A stretch of DNA of 64,000 bases, taken from positions 248,001 to 312,000 of the forward strand of contig CAVSVP010000009.1 of NCBI GenBank assembly GCA_963731125.1. Reading direction: 5' to 3'. Source of the DNA: CAVSVP01 sp963731125. GTDB lineage: Bacteria; Pseudomonadota; Gammaproteobacteria; Competibacterales; Competibacteraceae. Positions within the stretch are counted from its first letter, which is position 1; the number at the start of each line of letters is the position of its first letter. Both the position numbers and the translations under genes were made by a program. The notes below the pieces were generated by a model. It searched no databases and had not been told where the DNA came from. It was given only the letters and a program-made list of their open reading frames with translations. Shown here one piece after another: positions 53,268 to 60,294 of this stretch.

Positions 53268-54041
53268 TTAACTACCGTAAACGTCAAAATCGAAGTACTT
53301 GTCCTTAATCTTTTGATAAGTGCCATTAGCACGAATCTTGTCAATAGCCTCATTAAACATTTCGCGTAGTTCATCATCATTTTTGCGAACGGCAATACCG
53401 GCACCAACACCAAACCAGCGCGGATCATACAAATCCGGACCTATGAACGCAAAGTTCGCCCCCTGGTCGGTGCTAAGGAAACCCTCCTTGATAGCGACTG
53501 AATCTCCTAGCACCAGATTCAGGCGCCCGGAAACCAAATCCAGGTAAGCCTCGTCCTGAGAACCGTAGCGTTTGATCGCAATAGTATCTTCAAAATTGTC
53601 GGTAATATAACTATCGAAAATAGAGGCGCGTAGCACTCCTACCGTCTTGCCTTGCAGACCCTCTTTAGAGAGCTCGATATCGGTGCCTTTCTTGGCAACA
53701 AATTTAGCCGGTGTATGATAATACTTATTGGTAAAGCCGACTTTCTTCTTGCGCTCTTCGGTAATCGACATAGAGGCAATAATGGCATCATATTTGCGCG
53801 CTAGAAGCCCCGGGATAATGCCATCCCAATCGGATTGAACCAGGGTGCATTCTACTTGCATGGCCTCGCAAAGGGCGCGGGCAATGTCGATGTCGAACCC
53901 CTGTAAATTACCCTCCTGATCCACAATACTAAAGGGAGGAAAAGCACCTTCCACTCCAATTCTGACTTTTTCCCATTCTTTAGTACTGGCTTGACCTCCC
54001 ACGACGCTAACAAGCAATACAGCGATGATGAGTGTTTTCAT
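53268..54041 (-). CDS. Periplasmic polar amino acid-binding protein (HisJ/ArgT type)
   Basis: The solute receptor of the ABC system, 257 residues. A signal peptide (TLIIAVLLVSVVGGQAS) is followed by the SBP_bac_3 fold: VRIGVEGAFPPFSIVDQEGNLQGFDIDIARAL, the signature of basic-amino-acid receptors. Then come WDGIIPGLLARKYDAIIASMSITEERKKKVGFTN and the C-terminal ANGTYQKIKDKYFDFDVYG. These segments are closest to lysine/arginine/ornithine or histidine receptors. The start at 54041 has AAGGA upstream; an ATG 22 codons earlier is rejected because it would precede the signal peptide with polar residues. It is similar to the fragment at 54917-55221. Confidence 0.9.
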   Translation of the reverse strand: MKTLIIAVLLVSVVGGQASTKEWEKVRIGVEGAFPPFSIVDQEGNLQGFDIDIARALCEAMQVECTLVQSDWDGIIPGLLARKYDAIIASMSITEERKKKVGFTNKYYHTPAKFVAKKGTDIELSKEGLQGKTVGVLRASIFDSYITDNFEDTIAIKRYGSQDEAYLDLVSGRLNLVLGDSVAIKEGFLSTDQGANFAFIGPDLYDPRWFGVGAGIAVRKNDDELREMFNEAIDKIRANGTYQKIKDKYFDFDVYGS

Positions 54042-54125
54042 AGTTATTGTGTCCTTTAGTCGGTAGCGTGAATACGACCATAGCGCAGCGGGTTCAGCAT
54101 CAATCACAGGTGATTAAACAATGCT

Positions 54126-54902
54126 TTACTTCAAGGCGCCAGACAAAAATTGCCGGCAACGTTCCGAACGAGGATTTTCCAGCACCTGCTGTGGCGTTCC
54201 CTGTTCCTCGACCCTGCCCTGATGAAGAAAGATAACCTGAGAGGAAACATCTCGGGCAAAACTCATCTCGTGGGTAACCACGAGCATTGTTCTCCCCTCC
54301 TTAGCCAAGTCACGCATCACTCTGAGCACCTCACCCACTAGCTCTGGATCCAGAGCTGAAGTCGGTTCGTCGAACAACATCACTTCTGGATCCATGGCTA
54401 ATGCGCGCGCAATGGCAGCTCGCTGTTGTTGACCACCGGAAAGGTGGGCCGGATAGTAGTCTCTGCGTTCGTATATACCGACTTTATGAAGCAACGCATC
54501 CGCCCTTGCAATCGCTTCTTTTTTCGATATTCCGAGAACATGCACAGGTGCTTCGATCAGGTTCTCCAACACCGTCATATGGGACCATAGATTAAAACTC
54601 TGAAACACCATACCGAGGCGTGATCGGATACGTTCCACTTGTTTAAGATCTTCCGGTACTAAACTGCCACGCCGGTTTTTGCACATGCGAATGGTTTCTC
54701 CTTTAACCGTGACAGTACCCGCATTTGGAATCTCAAGCAGATTGATACAACGCAAAAAAGTACTCTTACCCGACCCAGAAGAACCCAGTATGGAGGTGAC
54801 ATGGCCTTCCGGCGCGGTAAGCGAAACCCCTTTCAACACCTCAATGCTGCCGAAACTTTTATGTAGATTTTCAACAGTCAGCGCAGGTATTGGCTCAGTC
54901 AT
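54126..54902 (-). CDS. Polar amino acid ABC transporter ATP-binding protein (HisP type)
   Basis: A 258-residue ABC ATPase of the histidine/lysine/arginine type. Walker A is ILGSSGSGKSTFLRC, the Q-loop is GMVFQSFNLWSHMTVLEN, the signature is HLSGGQQQRAAIARALAM, Walker B with catalytic Glu is VMLFDEPTSALDPELVG, and the switch His is in LVVTHEMSFARDV. The HisP-type insertion GETIRMCKNRRGSL is seen. It is placed between two binding-protein genes, the upstream one being truncated. Confidence 0.93.
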   Translation of the reverse strand: MTEPIPALTVENLHKSFGSIEVLKGVSLTAPEGHVTSILGSSGSGKSTFLRCINLLEIPNAGTVTVKGETIRMCKNRRGSLVPEDLKQVERIRSRLGMVFQSFNLWSHMTVLENLIEAPVHVLGISKKEAIARADALLHKVGIYERRDYYPAHLSGGQQQRAAIARALAMDPEVMLFDEPTSALDPELVGEVLRVMRDLAKEGRTMLVVTHEMSFARDVSSQVIFLHQGRVEEQGTPQQVLENPRSERCRQFLSGALK

Positions 54903-54916
54903 CGCAACGCATTCTC

Positions 54917-55221
54917 TCAGTCGCCATATACGTCAAAATCAAAGTACTTATCCTGAATTTTCCGATAAGTGCCGTTGGCACGAATGGTTGCAATGGCTTT
55001 ATTAAACATTTCCCGTAGTTCCGTGTCCTGCTTACGAACAGCGATGCTAACCCCCTCGCCAAACCATGTAGGATCATTTAACGGTAGCCCCACAAACTCA
55101 AAATCCTTGCCAACATCAGTACCAAGAAACCCCTCGCGCAGGGCAACGGAGTCTGCTAGAAGCAGATCCACTCGGCCTGCTTGCATATCCAGATAAGCTT
55201 CATCCTGTGTGCCATAGCGCT
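54917..55221 (-). pseudogene. C-terminal fragment of a second amino acid-binding protein
   Basis: About 100 codons of an SBP_bac_3 protein remain: YGTQDEAYLDMQAGRVDLLL through to ANGTYRKIQDKYFDFDVYGD. They match the C-terminal part of the intact binding protein at 53268-54041 (YGSQDEAYLDLVSGRLNLVL...KDKYFDFDVYG) and so derive from an old duplication in the operon. The N-terminal 150 or more residues and the signal peptide are absent because the gene stops at the end of an IS1-family element at 55222. The lost half may also have included the promoter of the ABC operon; its present promoter is then unclear. Confidence 0.88.
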
Positions 55222-56081
55222 GGTGGTGTCCTAATTTTGGATATTGCTGATTTACACAGGCCGAGCAAACTCATACCGATTGACAAATAAGCCGATAACG
55301 ATGTCGTGCATTTGGACCGATTTGGAGAAGCAGATCGTTTTGCGCGCTAGACGTTTGATCCGAGTCCGTAGGGTGAGGTGCTGGCGTTCGATTTTCTGGG
55401 TGTAGCGCTTGCCGGGACAATGCTCGTTGGGCTCCAGATGGCGCTGATACGTGCCCAAGGAATCGGTGTAGTATCGCGTGATCCCAAATGGCTCCAGTAA
55501 GTGTTTCAGCCCCAAAAACACCTCATCGTTGCGCCGGCCAAAGACGTACGCGAGCACCGCACCGGTGGCGTGATCGATCGCCTGCCAAAGCCAGCGCTGT
55601 GCGTCCTTGTTGCCCACATAACTCCACATTTCATCGATCTCGGCCTCGTCAACTCGCTGAATCACCACGGTAATATCGTCTGGATTCAGGCGGTCCAGCA
55701 GGGCTTGATTGACCGGCTCGATGACACTTTCGGTTTTTTTCAACTCACTGAGCACGGTGTCCTTGCTCATCTTCAATACCCGCGCCGTATCCCGAATGCC
55801 ACTGCCGTTGAGCGCCATCTCAACGACCGGTTGCTTGACTTGGGGTAGGCGTCCACGGTCGCTGTATTCCAGCAGAAACGAGCGATGGGCGCACTCCCCA
55901 TTCCGGCACAAATAGCGTTGTTTACCGTCACTGGTCTTACCGCGTTTGACAACCTGATCACTCTCACAATGCAGACAGTGCACGGGAATTAATGTCATCA
56001 GAACCCCCTGGATGTTGGCACCTGAAAAGAACCCTCAGTTTGACATGAATCCACGTGGTTCTCCAAAATTAGGACACTACC
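55222..56081 (-). mobile_element. IS1-family element of a second type (860 bp)
   Basis: The ends are GGTGGTGTCCTAATTTTGGA at 55222 and the reverse complement of TCCAAAATTAGGACACTACC ending at 56081. They are inverted with one mismatch. No matching target duplication flanks it (CATAGCGCT left, GCCTCTTAG right), and the left flank is a truncated gene, so a deletion or rearrangement next to the element is likely. A truncated relative of the same type begins at 63294. Confidence 0.88.
55252..55998 (-). CDS. IS1-family transposase (248 aa)
   Basis: Single-frame IS1-type transposase. It has a Cys-rich N-terminus (VHCLHCESDQVVKRGKTSDG with LCRNGEC), a helix-turn-helix (NGSGIRDTARVLKMSKDTV), and the catalytic InsB-like part with AEIDEMWSYVGNKDAQRW and RYYTDSLGTYQRHL. 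The end is SKSVQMHDIVIGLFVNRYEFARPV. It is related to, but clearly divergent from, the transposase at 30332-31108 and more GC-rich. Intact by length. Confidence 0.92.
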   Translation of the reverse strand: MTLIPVHCLHCESDQVVKRGKTSDGKQRYLCRNGECAHRSFLLEYSDRGRLPQVKQPVVEMALNGSGIRDTARVLKMSKDTVLSELKKTESVIEPVNQALLDRLNPDDITVVIQRVDEAEIDEMWSYVGNKDAQRWLWQAIDHATGAVLAYVFGRRNDEVFLGLKHLLEPFGITRYYTDSLGTYQRHLEPNEHCPGKRYTQKIERQHLTLRTRIKRLARKTICFSKSVQMHDIVIGLFVNRYEFARPV

Positions 56082-56274
56082 GCCTCTTAGCGCAACAATT
56101 AGAGGAGCTGTTTTCACTGAATTCTTCTAAAAAGCATATGGTCAACCGCGACATGGGGCGGCTGGAACCGACACCATCACTGAAATACAAGGCCCTCGCC
56201 TAGTCACTCTCTTTCAACATCGCTGAGCGAGAATTGTCAAGCAAAAAAAACTTGAGGATCGAGTAACAGAGCCT
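56082..56274. other. Short remnant between IS1-family element and TetR gene
   Basis: On the plus strand, reading RLLAQQLEELFSLNSSKKHM runs from the IS end to a TAG at 56203. This could be the tail of a gene whose front was removed when the IS arrived, but I do not recognise it. The remainder shows nothing further. Confidence 0.3.
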
Positions 56275-56976
56275 TCAGTCCTGCCTTTCGGTTTCCGGAG
56301 CGTGATGGACAAAGCCTAGGTCTTCTGTCGTCGATCCCCCCAGACCGTTGACCAAAATCGCGGTGACCGCCTCGATTAACGCCTCTTCATTCGACGCCGC
56401 ACTTATCTCACAGTCGATCTGGCGGTCGATGAGGAGCGTTGCCAGCCCATGGACCAAGGCCCAGGTGGTCACCGTAGCGACCTCGGGATCGATCGGTGTC
56501 GCCTTCGCTAGCGCAAGGTGCGCGGCAATGGCATCGCGGATCAGTCCGTAGGCGGTTTGGCCCGCGGCCTGCAGCTCCGGGTAGGCGGATTTGTTGGCGA
56601 TCTCGGCACTAAACATCAGTCGCAGCAAACAGGGATGCTGGGTCCCGAAGCTCACATAGCCTTGCCCCAGCGCCATCACCCGTTGCGCCGGCGATTCCGC
56701 CCCCGCGGCGGCCTGGCGCATGGCGCAGGCCAACGCCCGAAACCCCGCCGCCGCCACCGCCGCTAGTACCGCCTCCTTGTCGGCAAAGTGGCGGTAGGGG
56801 GCGCTCTGGGACACGCCTGCCCGGCGGGCGACCTCCCGCAGGCTCAAGGCGCTGATGCCCTCCTCCACCAGGATCTGGATCGCCGCTGCGATCAACGCCT
56901 CGCGTAGGTTGCCGTGATGATAGCTCCCCGCCGGCTTGCACAGCGCGGGGGTGGTTGGATCGCCCGTGGTTGTCAT
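56275..56976 (-). CDS. TetR-family transcriptional regulator
   Basis: A 233-residue TetR/AcrR-type repressor. The N-terminal DNA-binding domain is at residues about 18-65 (YHHGNLREALIAAAIQILVEEG, SLREVARRAGVSQSAPYRHFADKEAVL), a close match to the consensus. The C-terminal domain is of the WHG-motif type, with a conserved ALVHGLATLLID segment near the end. The start at 56976 is set by GGAGGAG seven bases upstream; longer frames start within the divergent promoter. It is GC-rich compared with the chromosomal genes and stands divergent from a small secreted repeat protein with a palindromic site between, the usual autoregulated layout. The ligand is unknown. Confidence 0.9.
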   Translation of the reverse strand: MTTTGDPTTPALCKPAGSYHHGNLREALIAAAIQILVEEGISALSLREVARRAGVSQSAPYRHFADKEAVLAAVAAAGFRALACAMRQAAAGAESPAQRVMALGQGYVSFGTQHPCLLRLMFSAEIANKSAYPELQAAGQTAYGLIRDAIAAHLALAKATPIDPEVATVTTWALVHGLATLLIDRQIDCEISAASNEEALIEAVTAILVNGLGGSTTEDLGFVHHAPETERQD

Positions 56977-57032
56977 GCGCGTAGCTCCTCCTTCGGTGGT
57001 CATTGACGGGTCATTGTACACCCATGTTGAAA

Positions 57033-57077
57033 ATGTCAACATTAGATGTTGACATAGATAACATAGAAGACTATGAT
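57033..57077 (+). promoter_or_regulatory. Sigma-70 promoter overlapped by a perfect TetR-type operator
   Basis: The palindrome ATGTCAACAT-TAG-ATGTTGACAT occupies 57033-57055. Its right arm contains TTGACA (57049-57054), which with TATGAT (57072-57077) and a 17-base spacer makes a near-consensus promoter to the right. On the other strand the left arm also supplies TTGACA, with TACAAT 15 bases on, towards the TetR gene. More TGTTGA/TGTTAACAT half-sites flank it (57025 and 57087). A protein bound here would block both directions. The motifs are visible; binding by the neighbour is inferred. Confidence 0.8.
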
Positions 57078-57130
57078 GTGATCACTGTTAACATAAACCC
57101 CAGGAGAGTCCCAAGAGAATCGTTACCGCG

Positions 57131-57496
57131 TTGTTGCTGGCCACCACCATGGCCTTCGCCGTTCATGCTTCAGTTAACGCCGCGCCCCCTTCCCGGATCA
57201 CCACCGACCGCTTCGCCAGTGCTGCCCCCGCCGGGACGACCGACGCGGTGCGCCAGCAGGCCGGTTACCGGGTACTGCCGGGTTCCTACCGAGCCGTGGC
57301 TCCTCTCGAGCCCGCGGGAACGACCGATGCCATCCGCCAACAGGCCGGTTACCGGGTACTGCGGGGTTCCTACCGAGCCGTGGCTCATCTTGAGCCCACC
57401 GGGACGACCGATGCCATTCGCCAGCAGGCAGGCCGGGACCAGGATTGGGAGTTCGGTCAACGGAGTCCGTCGCTAGCGGTGAACCCGATCGAGTAA
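57131..57496 (+). CDS. Small secreted protein with 28-residue tandem repeats
   Basis: Not a family I recognise. The product is about 120 residues. A signal-peptide-like start (ALLLATTMAFAVHASVNA) is followed by a mature part made of 2.4 tandem units of 28 residues. Each unit reads PAGTTDAIRQQAGYRVL.GSYRAVA..E, and the DNA repeats with an 84-bp period (57227, 57311, 57395). No cysteines and no membrane helix after the signal. Start choice is open. TTG at 57131 is used here, but with AGGAGAG at 57102 the expected start falls at 57110, where the codon is CCC, followed by KRIVTALLLATT; an ATG there would give an ideal signal peptide. It stands under the promoter at 57049-57077, divergent from the TetR gene. 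Confidence 0.6.
   Translation: MLLATTMAFAVHASVNAAPPSRITTDRFASAAPAGTTDAVRQQAGYRVLPGSYRAVAPLEPAGTTDAIRQQAGYRVLRGSYRAVAHLEPTGTTDAIRQQAGRDQDWEFGQRSPSLAVNPIE
57227..57430 (+). repeat. 84-bp in-frame tandem repeat (2.4 units)
   Basis: Units start at 57227, 57311 and 57395. Units one and two differ by only a few bases over 84 bp, and unit three stops after the AIRQQAG codons. The near identity at silent positions suggests recent tandem duplication or homogenisation. Confidence 0.85.
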
Positions 57497-57954
57497 GCAT
57501 CGATGATGGGAGTTTACTCAGCCAAAGGTGTGGGTTGAGCTCCCACGACTGACAGGCGCGACAACCACTAGATTTTGCGAGATTGGGAGATTACAGACAG
57601 TGGGTGGGGGTCTGGTGCAGGTTCGCATTAGCAAAAATGCTCTCCCGCCGGCTCGTACTGAAACCGGCGGTGACGGCATTGTGTCAGGGGGATATGGGAG
57701 GGGAGTTCACGATTAAAGGGGTCAATCGTAAATTTCCGGCCGATTCGATTGACGGGTGGTACTCAGTGCAATGGGATTAGATGACGTAGTTCGCGTTCTG
57801 GTAAGCCTGCGGCCAATTAGCAAACGCAACCAGTGGGTAGTTATCGCCGCTTACCGGTCACTGGGCCATGAAACAGGCGCTCGCTATCCCGGCGGAGGGG
57901 GAAACCGCTCTGCCAAGCCGTCAAGCTGGCGCTCAACGGGGTCGACCGTTAGCC
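57497..57954. other. Region without a recognised gene
   Basis: About 450 bp between the repeat-protein gene and an IS1595 fragment. Short open frames exist (57528-57716, 57756-57971) but none has a ribosome binding site, conserved motif or plausible length. It may be decayed mobile DNA. Confidence 0.3.
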
Positions 57955-58206
57955 GTGTCGATCCAGGGTGATCAGGCTAAGACGTACCAACATCTCCCGA
58001 TGATTCATATCGTCTTCGGGAACCTCGATGCATGGCTTCTGGGCACGCACCACGGGGTCAGCTCGAAGCACTTGCAGGGCTATCTCAATGAGTTCGTGTT
58101 CCGATTCAACCGCCGTTTCTGGCCGATGGTGGCTTTCGACAGTGTGCTGAAGATCGCCGCACGCACGAAGGCACCGACTTATGCAGCACTGTACCACGGG
58201 ATATAG
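57955..58206 (+). pseudogene. C-terminal fragment of an IS1595-family (ISXO2-like) transposase
   Basis: The reading HLPMIHIVFGNLDAWLLGTHHGVSSKHLQGYLNEFVFRFNRRFWP...IAARTKAPTYAALYHGI is the characteristic end of DDE_Tnp_IS1595 transposases, where the catalytic Glu is replaced by Asn or His in the NEF-type region. The N-terminal zinc finger and first two catalytic residues are missing. It is not the missing part of the element at 62183, which is broken in the region just before this and lies downstream, so two copies existed. Confidence 0.82.
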
Positions 58207-58397
58207 GAGCGCCCGTGAGTAGGGAGCGAAAGAACCACCTACCATTTTGTGCATCATCCGGATAGGCATGGTTCGAACTTTGTTCAAAAGCGCTTTTTGA
58301 GCAAAGTCATGTAGCTTTTCCACGCAGCTAGTTGCCATACCCCTGGATCGAGCAAGCGGAAGACAGACCTTTTCATAACTTACAGAGGAAAACAGAC

Positions 58398-58793
58398 ATG
58401 ACGATCAGGATATTCGCGGGCGGGTGCCGTTCTACAACAGAGACTGGCCGGGTGGAAGACCGGTATTGCAACGAGTGCCCGCAGCAAACGACGTGTGATC
58501 TGGCGCCGCACACCCGAGAACTGGCGAGGATTCTTGCCAATCAGTGGGTCAAGGTGCGGGATGGGCTACCACTGAAAACTTCAGTTGTTCTGTATCTGAA
58601 GAGTTCCGACGGGGAGCTTTCCGGCACCATGCACTATGGTCATTACAACTGGCACCAGAAAACGTTTAACGAACAAGGCAGCGGGAAAGCGATCCCTCAC
58701 GATTTAGTCATCGCGTGGCTGCTGATTCCGGAAGTATCGGCTGACATTCACGAAGAGCTCAGGAGGAAATTAGCGCATGCTTACCTAGATTGA
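58398..58793 (+). CDS. Hypothetical Cys-rich protein (131 aa)
   Basis: I do not recognise a family. The protein begins MTIRIFAGGCRSTTE and has a Cys cluster CNECPQQTTCDLAPHTREL around residues 27-45 (C-x2-C-x5-C with a following His), which could bind a zinc ion. The second half is mixed: a beta-like stretch (TSVVLYLKSSDGELSGTMHYG) and a C-terminal helix (EVSADIHEELRRKLAHAYLD). No signal peptide or membrane segment. The ATG at 58398 follows AGAGGA by about ten bases, supporting translation. It lies between an IS1595 fragment and an IS701 element, so it may be cargo of mobile DNA or a chromosomal survivor. Confidence 0.6.
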   Translation: MTIRIFAGGCRSTTETGRVEDRYCNECPQQTTCDLAPHTRELARILANQWVKVRDGLPLKTSVVLYLKSSDGELSGTMHYGHYNWHQKTFNEQGSGKAIPHDLVIAWLLIPEVSADIHEELRRKLAHAYLD

Positions 58794-58803
58794 GGGAATA
58801 GCC

Positions 58804-60267
58804 ACTAAGCTCGGCTTTCCCCATTGAGGGGTTGTATAAGGGCCGGAAGGTAACCATCTTGAAGAATCATCTTTGCCTAAAAAGAGGTTCTTCAAATGGA
58901 CAACTTACCTCCCGACGTGTTCACCATGATACGAGTGTTTGCCCCCGTGTTCAGCAAACGGGTGTGGCAACGGGCGCAAGTCTTACTAATGGGGGCCATC
59001 CTGACGCCCGGGCAGCGCACGGTAGCGGCGGTGTTGCGGGTGATGGGCTTGAGCGATGAGAAGGGCTTCAAAAACTATCACCGGGTGCTGAGCCGCGCAC
59101 GGTGGTCAGGGTTAGCTACCAGCCGGATTTTACTAAAGTTGTTGGTCAAGACCTTCGCGCCGCGGGGTCGGTTAGTGGTGGGAATCGACGATACGATCGA
59201 GCGGCGGTGGGGCCGCCAGATTAACGCCCGTGGTATTTACCGGGATCCGGTACGTTCCAGCCGCACGCACGTTGTTAAAGCGAGCGGTTTACGCTGGCTG
59301 AGTCTGATGTTGCTGGTCCCGATGGCCTGGGCCGGACGGGTGTGGGCGTTACCCTTTCTGACACCGCTGTGTCCGTCCGCGCGTTATTACCAGCGCCATC
59401 ACCGCGCTCATCGCTCGCTCACCGAGCGCGCACGGCAGGCGTTGCGAATCCTGCAGCGCTGGCTACCCGAGCGCGCGATCGTGGTGGTAGCCGACAGCAG
59501 TTTCGCTGCGTTGGAGTTGTTGGCGGCGGTCACGAGCGATACGCTTTGTGTGGTCACGCGGTTACGGCTAGATGCCGCACGCTACGAACCGGCACCACCC
59601 CCGAAACCAGGCCGCAACGGTCGCCCACCCAAGAAAGGCCGACGTCTGCCTACCCTTGAACAAGTTGCCGCTGATGCCAGGACGCCCTGGCAACGTTTGA
59701 CCGTGAAGCCGTGGTATGGGGAAGTCAACCGCCCCGTGGAGATCGCTACCGGCACGGCGGTGTGGTACCACGCGGGCAAACCGCCAGTGGCCATCCGCTG
59801 GGTGCTGATCCGAGATCCCCTCCAGCGGTTTGACACCCAGGCCTTACTGTGCACTGATCCCAAGGCGACGGCGATAGACATCATACTGTGGTTTATCCGC
59901 CGCTGGTCGCTCGAGGTCACCTTCGAACCAGCGCGGGCGCACCTCGGTATGGAGACGCAGCGGCAGTGGTCGAAGTGGGCAATCGCCCGGACGACGCCGA
60001 TACTCCTGGGGTTGTTTTCCCTGGTGACACTGATCGCCGATCGGCTCGTGACGGATCAGGCTATGCCAGTACGCACCTGCGCGTGGTATCAAAAAACGCA
60101 ACCGACATTCAGCGACGCTCTGGCGCTGGTACGCCGCCATCTTTGGTGCGCCCAGGGTTTTTCCACGTCACCGTCAGACACCGACATGGAAAAACCTCTA
60201 AGCCCACGGCTGGCGCGGTGTATGGAACTGCTGTGCTATGCCGCCTAATGGGGAAAGCCGAGCTTAG
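58804..60267 (+). mobile_element. IS701-family element
   Basis: The ends CTAAGCTCGGCTTTCCCC (from 58804) and GGGGAAAGCCGAGCTTAG (to 60267) are exact inverses through CCATT on the inside. A single transposase fills it. The outermost bases read CTAA on the left and TTAG on the right, so no identical 4-bp duplication is seen. The right end is followed at once by another end-like sequence. The exact outer boundary is uncertain by a few bases. Confidence 0.82.
58896..60248 (+). CDS. IS701-family transposase (450 aa)
   Basis: A DDE transposase of the DDE_5/IS701 type. It has an N-terminal region (VFSKRVWQRAQVLLMGAILTPGQRTVAAVLRVMGL), the first catalytic Asp in VVGIDDTIERRWGRQ, the second in IVVVADSSFAALELL, and the third acidic residue in RRWSLEVTFEPARAHLGMET. 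These motifs are conserved and evenly placed. The reading frame is intact at full family length, and the stop overlaps the right terminal repeat. A ribosome binding site (AGAGG) is about ten bases before the ATG. Confidence 0.88.
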   Translation: MDNLPPDVFTMIRVFAPVFSKRVWQRAQVLLMGAILTPGQRTVAAVLRVMGLSDEKGFKNYHRVLSRARWSGLATSRILLKLLVKTFAPRGRLVVGIDDTIERRWGRQINARGIYRDPVRSSRTHVVKASGLRWLSLMLLVPMAWAGRVWALPFLTPLCPSARYYQRHHRAHRSLTERARQALRILQRWLPERAIVVVADSSFAALELLAAVTSDTLCVVTRLRLDAARYEPAPPPKPGRNGRPPKKGRRLPTLEQVAADARTPWQRLTVKPWYGEVNRPVEIATGTAVWYHAGKPPVAIRWVLIRDPLQRFDTQALLCTDPKATAIDIILWFIRRWSLEVTFEPARAHLGMETQRQWSKWAIARTTPILLGLFSLVTLIADRLVTDQAMPVRTCAWYQKTQPTFSDALALVRRHLWCAQGFSTSPSDTDMEKPLSPRLARCMELLCYAA

Positions 60268-60283
60268 CTCGACTTTCCCCATT
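60247..60283. repeat. Hairpin formed by abutting IS701-type ends
   Basis: AATGGGGAAAGCCGAG, then CTTAG, then CTCGACTTTCCCCATT: two 16-base arms with one mismatch. The left arm is the right end of the IS701 element; the right arm resembles that element's left end, including the following GAGG. So a second, divergent end abuts the first. Confidence 0.75.
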
Positions 60284-60294
60284 GAGGAGTAACC

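Noticed and set aside
58265..58310. Palindrome TTGTTCAAAAGCGC...TTTTTGAGCAA as a terminator
   Set aside because: Mismatched arms and no T-run after the stem; probably part of the IS1595 remnant's end, not enough to call.
57949..58338. 129-residue minus-strand frame
   Set aside because: Opposite the IS1595 fragment; its HTH-free, Cys-poor sequence matches nothing and the plus strand is clearly transposase-derived.
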